Shown here: in pieces, positions 6,158 to 9,313 of the stretch
Numbering within the stretch: the stretch's first letter is position 1
Layout: each line of letters opens with the position of its first letter
DNA from: an uncultured Ruminococcus sp.
GTDB lineage: Bacteria > Bacillota > Clostridia > Oscillospirales > Ruminococcaceae
Length of the DNA: 9,313 nucleotides
Direction: 5' to 3'
NCBI GenBank assembly: GCA_947177375.1
Contig: CAMWUF010000020.1
Location: 1-9,313 of the forward strand
The notes under the pieces: generated by a model
Seen by the model: only the letters and a program-made list of their open reading frames with translations
Databases searched by the model: none
What the model was told of the DNA's origin: nothing
Program-made: the position numbers and the translations under genes

Positions 6158-7261
6158 ATGAATAAATTTAGTGATTATTTTGAGGCACAAAAAAAATCTA
6201 AAATTAAAGCTGGTGATGGGCTTGCTTTTGGAAAGTATAAATTTTTCAATTCAAGTAATATGCAAACTAAATTTTATAATCAGGCATTATATCATAGTGA
6301 AGCTTTAATTTTTGGCACAGGTGGCAATGCAAGTATACATTACTGTAATGAACCATTTTCAACATCAACAGATTGTATTGTGTTTTTTGCAAAAAGAAAT
6401 GACTTTAGTGTTAAACTTGTTTATCAATATTTATCTGGAAATATACATATTCTGCAAAATGGATTTAAGGGTGCAGGAATAAGGCATATTTCAAAAGGCT
6501 ATATTGAAGATATTGAATTGAATCTTCCTATTCTTGAACAACAGCATCAAATAGCTTCAATTTTCGACAAAGTAACTTGCACTATTGAACTTTGCAATCA
6601 GATAATTGAAAAGTTAGATTTGCTTGTTAAAGCAAGGTTTGTGGAGATATTTGGGGATACTGAATTCAACAGCAATAATTATCCTGTCCATAAATTAGGA
6701 AATCTTTGTGTTGTAAGTTCAAGCAAACGAATTTATCAAGACGAACAATCAAGTTTTGGAGTGCCGTTTCTTCGTATTTCTAACCTTGTGGAGCTTATTG
6801 AAAATAATCAATTTAGAAGTGATTTGTTTATTCACGAAGAAAGATACAATGAACTTTTAGAAAATGACTTAGTTCCGAAAGCAGGAGACATTTTAGTGAC
6901 ATCAAGAGGTACATTAGGAAAATGCTATATTGTTCAAAATGAAGATAAATTTTATTTTCAAGATGGTATGATAAGTTGGATATATAACCTTGATAAAAGT
7001 ATAACTCCGTTATATCTTACATTGCTTTTTAATACAAAGGATATAAAAAAACAAATTGATAATCTACAGTTAGGCTCAACGGTGGCATATCTATCTATTA
7101 CAATGTTAAAAAGATTAAACATTGTTGTCCCACCAATTGCTTTACAAGAAAAATTTGCCAACTTCTCAGAACAAACTGAAAAATCAAAATCAGCAGTGAA
7201 ACAGGTGCTTGAAAAGGCGGAAACGCTGAAAAAGGCACTTATGCAGAAATATTTTGGATAA
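6158..7261 (+). CDS. hsdS: Type I restriction-modification specificity subunit HsdS (solitary)
   Basis: HsdS is the DNA-recognition subunit of type I restriction-modification; it directs HsdM methylase and HsdR endonuclease to a bipartite target. This 367-residue protein has the usual two halves. TRD1 spans about residues 1-125 (FGTGGNASIHY, FKGAGIRHIS), followed by the first conserved junction LPILEQQHQIASIFD at 123-137 and a helix ending ARFVEIFGD at 159-167. TRD2 spans about 168-322 (VTSRGTLGKCYIV), then VVPPIALQEKF at 323-333 and a C-terminal helix ending KALMQKYFG. The two junctions are internal repeats, as expected. It appears full length, with AAGGAG 6 bases before the ATG. No hsdM or hsdR is in the window: it sits alone between mgsA and hisS, so it is probably an orphan that would work with subunits encoded elsewhere. 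Its two target half-sites cannot be predicted from sequence alone. Confidence 0.92.
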   Translation: MNKFSDYFEAQKKSKIKAGDGLAFGKYKFFNSSNMQTKFYNQALYHSEALIFGTGGNASIHYCNEPFSTSTDCIVFFAKRNDFSVKLVYQYLSGNIHILQNGFKGAGIRHISKGYIEDIELNLPILEQQHQIASIFDKVTCTIELCNQIIEKLDLLVKARFVEIFGDTEFNSNNYPVHKLGNLCVVSSSKRIYQDEQSSFGVPFLRISNLVELIENNQFRSDLFIHEERYNELLENDLVPKAGDILVTSRGTLGKCYIVQNEDKFYFQDGMISWIYNLDKSITPLYLTLLFNTKDIKKQIDNLQLGSTVAYLSITMLKRLNIVVPPIALQEKFANFSEQTEKSKSAVKQVLEKAETLKKALMQKYFG

Positions 7262-7284
7262 CATAGAAAAATCATGAAATAATT

Positions 7285-7290
7285 GGAGAG
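7285..7290 (+). promoter_or_regulatory. Ribosome binding site that fixes the hisS start
   Basis: GGAGAG lies 10 bases before the ATG at 7301. An in-frame TTG at 7283 overlaps this site and would add six residues (MESEIE) absent from HisRS homologues, so ATG 7301 is preferred. Confidence 0.75.
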
Positions 7291-7300
7291 TGAAATTGAA

Positions 7301-8593
7301 ATGAGTTTATTAAAACGACCGAACGGCACAGAAGATATTTTGCCGTCTGTTAGTCGTGATTGGCAGAATCTTGAAAATTTTCTGAGAACAACTGCCAATG
7401 CATATGGATTTCAGGAAATCAGAATCCCGACTTTTGAGCAAACAGAACTGTTTTGCCGTGGGGTCGGAGAAACAACAGATGTTGTGCAAAAAGAAATGTA
7501 TACAGTTTCTGCAAAAGAATCTAAATTTACACTTAGACCTGAAGGCACAGCAGGAACTATCAGAGCAATGCTCCAAAATGGCTTGCTAAATGAAGCTTTG
7601 CCACAAAGAGTATATTATATTTTATCCTGTTTCAGACATGAACGCCCACAAGCAGGAAGATTAAGAGAATTTCACCAGTTTGGTGTGGAAATGGCAGGTT
7701 CTGGTTTGCCAAGTGCAGATGCAGAAGTTATCAGCCTTGCAAAACAAATTCTTGACCAGATAGGCTTAACAGGCATAGAATTAAATATTAATTCGATAGG
7801 TTGTCCTGCATGCCGAAAAAATTATCATAAGGCTTTAAAAGATTATTTTTCTGGTTCTAAAGAACAACTTTGTGAAACTTGTCAAGAGCGTTTAGAAAAA
7901 AATCCAATGCGAATTTTAGACTGCAAAAGTCCTATTTGTCAGGAAATTGCGAAAAATGCCCCTGTGATTTTAGATTCTTTATGTGAAGATTGTCACACGC
8001 ATTTTGAAAAATTGAAAGCAAATTTAGATTTATTAAATATAAAATATTCTGTGAATCCAAGAATTGTAAGGGGCTTAGATTATTATACTAAGACAGTATT
8101 TGAATTTGTCACAACGGATATTGGCTCACAAGGAACTATTTGCGGTGGTGGTCGTTATGACGGCTTAATTGCTCAGTTAGGCGGTCAGCCTACACCAGCA
8201 CTTGGCTTTGGCATGGGGTTAGAGCGTTTATTATTAACGCTCAAAAATCAGGGTGTAAATTTATCAGAACCCAATGCTTGTGATATTTATTTTGTTCCTA
8301 TGGGCGAAGCTGCAAATGCAAAAGCGATGCAATTCACGTCACAGCTCCGTTGTGAGGGCATTTCTGCACAAACTGATGTGATGGGCAGAAGTCTTCGTGC
8401 GCAAATGAAATATGCAGATAAAATTCATGCCAGATTTGTGTTAGTACTCGGTGATAATGAATTAGAACAAAATGAAGCTGTTTTAAAAAATATGAAATCT
8501 GGGGAAAAAATTGCGATTAAATTAGATAATGATTTTGTCAAGCATTTTTCAGAGATTGAAATTGCAGATAGATTAGCAGTGAATTTAGATTAA
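7301..8593 (+). CDS. hisS: Histidyl-tRNA synthetase
   Basis: This class II aminoacyl-tRNA synthetase charges tRNA-His with histidine in the cytosol, normally as a dimer. The 430-residue product has the N-terminal KRPNGTEDILP signature at 5-15, LRPEGTAG at 78-85 with Glu81, motif 2 as FRHERPQAGR around Arg112, the histidine-specific RGLDYYT at 257-263, and motif 3 as LGFGMGLERLLL from residue 301 (Arg309). A Cys-rich insertion between motif 2 and RGLDYYT (GCPACRKNY, LCETCQERL, CEDCHTHF) resembles other clostridial HisRS. The C-terminal ~100 residues form the anticodon-binding domain. It starts 39 bases after hsdS with no T-box leader and no credible own promoter in that gap, so expression probably depends on readthrough from upstream. 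aspS follows 25 bases later, the common Firmicute hisS-aspS pairing. Confidence 0.97.
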   Translation: MSLLKRPNGTEDILPSVSRDWQNLENFLRTTANAYGFQEIRIPTFEQTELFCRGVGETTDVVQKEMYTVSAKESKFTLRPEGTAGTIRAMLQNGLLNEALPQRVYYILSCFRHERPQAGRLREFHQFGVEMAGSGLPSADAEVISLAKQILDQIGLTGIELNINSIGCPACRKNYHKALKDYFSGSKEQLCETCQERLEKNPMRILDCKSPICQEIAKNAPVILDSLCEDCHTHFEKLKANLDLLNIKYSVNPRIVRGLDYYTKTVFEFVTTDIGSQGTICGGGRYDGLIAQLGGQPTPALGFGMGLERLLLTLKNQGVNLSEPNACDIYFVPMGEAANAKAMQFTSQLRCEGISAQTDVMGRSLRAQMKYADKIHARFVLVLGDNELEQNEAVLKNMKSGEKIAIKLDNDFVKHFSEIEIADRLAVNLD

Positions 8594-8618
8594 TCATTTA
8601 AATAAAGGAGTTGTAATT

Positions 8619-9254
8619 ATGGCGGAATCTATGGGGAATTTAAGACGTACCCACGGTTGCGGAGAAGTCACAGAACCTGATATGCAAGTTGTCGTTGGTG
8701 GCTTTGTGCAATATATCAGAAATAAAAATAAAGTAATTTTTATTGTACTGAGAGACAGAAGCGGTGAAGTGCAGTTAGTTTTTAATGACGAAACAGACAG
8801 AGAAATTTTTGCAAAGGCAGAATCTTGCAAAAATGAATATGTATTGCTTGTAAAAGGCAAATCTGTGATTCGTCAGGATATTAATCCAAATATGAAAACT
8901 GGTAATATTGAAATTATTGCCGAAGAAATTAAAATTTTAGCAAAAGCCGAACCTGTGCCATTTGTTATCATGGACGAAACAAACGCAGGTGAAGAAATGC
9001 GTTTAAAATATCGCTATCTGGATTTAAGAAGACCAGTTTTGCAGAAAAATTTAATTATGCGTCATAAAATTGCCAAATGTGCAAGAGAATATTTTTATGC
9101 AAATGATTTTATCGAAATTGAAACGCCTATGATGATGAAATCTACCCCTGAGGGGGCAAGAGATTATTTAATTCCGTCCAGAGTACATCAGGGTGAATTT
9201 TATGCGTTGCCTCAGTCTCCACAGATTTATAAGCAATTGCTTATGGTTGCAGGT
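8619..9254 (+). CDS. aspS: Aspartyl-tRNA synthetase, N-terminal 212 residues (cut by contig end)
   Basis: This is the beginning of a bacterial class II aspartyl-tRNA synthetase of roughly 590 residues in full. The first ~110 residues form the OB-fold anticodon-binding domain (VVVGGFVQYIRNKNKVIFI, VLRDRSGEVQLVF). The catalytic domain follows, with YRYLDLRRP at 131-139, motif 1 at FIEIETPMM from residue 164, STPEGARD at 175-182 and the aspartate-binding PQSPQIYKQLLMVAG at 198-212. Known homologues then continue as FDRYFQIA; here the frame instead runs into sequencing adapter, so only residues 1-212 are genuine. The raw open frame reaches the window end without a stop. The start ATG has AAAGGAG 8 bases upstream and lies 25 bases after hisS, so both are probably on one transcript. 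Confidence 0.95.
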
Positions 9255-9255
9255 A

Positions 9256-9313
9256 CTGTATCTTATACACAACTGACGCTGCCGACGAAGTCTAGGGTGA
9301 AGATGTCGGGGGG
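9256..9313. other. Nextera adapter read-through (non-biological)
   Basis: Bases 9256-9274 match the Tn5 mosaic end CTGTCTCTTATACACATCT at 17 of 19 positions. Bases 9275-9288 match the adapter remainder GACGCTGCCGACGA exactly. Bases 9289-9296 (AGTCTAGG) sit where the i5 index belongs, and 9297-9313 match the start of the P5 flank at 13 of 17, ending in a G-run typical of late-cycle miscalls. In the aspS frame it reads VSYTQLTLPT, nearly identical to the familiar adapter peptide VSYTHLTLPT. This is library adapter left in the assembly, not genome sequence. Confidence 0.97.

Noticed and set aside
7254..7283. Possible hisS promoter: TTGGAT, 18 bases, then TG-A-AATAAT
   Set aside because: The -35 box is weak, and transcription would start at or after the hisS ribosome site, leaving no usable leader.
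6067..7300. Target-site duplications or mobile-element ends around hsdS
   Set aside because: I compared the flanks by eye and found no convincing direct repeats, terminal repeats or transposase remnants.

Overview
The window reads as one short contig (9,313 bp) from a low-GC Firmicute, most likely a gut-type clostridium (Oscillospirales/Ruminococcus-like). This is inferred from AT-rich codon use, strong AAGGAGG-type ribosome sites and the mreBCD-PBP2-minD-mgsA gene order; no rRNA or other marker is present to prove it. All supported genes lie on the + strand, and I see no convincing minus-strand gene.

Layout: (1) 58-4705 is a cell-elongation operon, mreB-mreC-mreD-PBP2, with short or overlapping junctions. 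It encodes the actin-like filament, its two membrane partners and the class B transpeptidase they direct. The PBP2 ends in an unusual 60-residue acidic tail made of a 24-bp tandem repeat. (2) 4706-4879 is intergenic and holds a near-consensus extended -10 promoter for the next unit. (3) 4880-6066 encodes a MinD-family ATPase that starts at TTG and lacks the usual C-terminal membrane helix, then a divergent methylglyoxal synthase. In Clostridium these genes usually sit with minC, minE and rodA, which are absent here. (4) 6067-6157 holds a strong inverted repeat. (5) 6158-7261 is a full-length, solitary type I restriction specificity subunit (HsdS) with no hsdM or hsdR in view, probably an accessory insertion. 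(6) 7301 onward is the aminoacyl-tRNA synthetase pair hisS-aspS.

The right end is not biological. From 9256 the sequence is a lightly corrupted Nextera mosaic end, followed by the rest of the adapter, an 8-base index and the start of the P5 flank. The aspS frame stays open through it and gains an artificial tail. Genuine aspS sequence stops at about 9254. The first ~43 bases are also compositionally odd and may be poor-quality contig edge, but this is much less certain.

I found no convincing new multi-gene system. The best biological leads are the acidic PBP2 tail, the MgsA homologue with apparent loss of two catalytic residues, the MinD-like protein without a membrane anchor, and the orphan HsdS.
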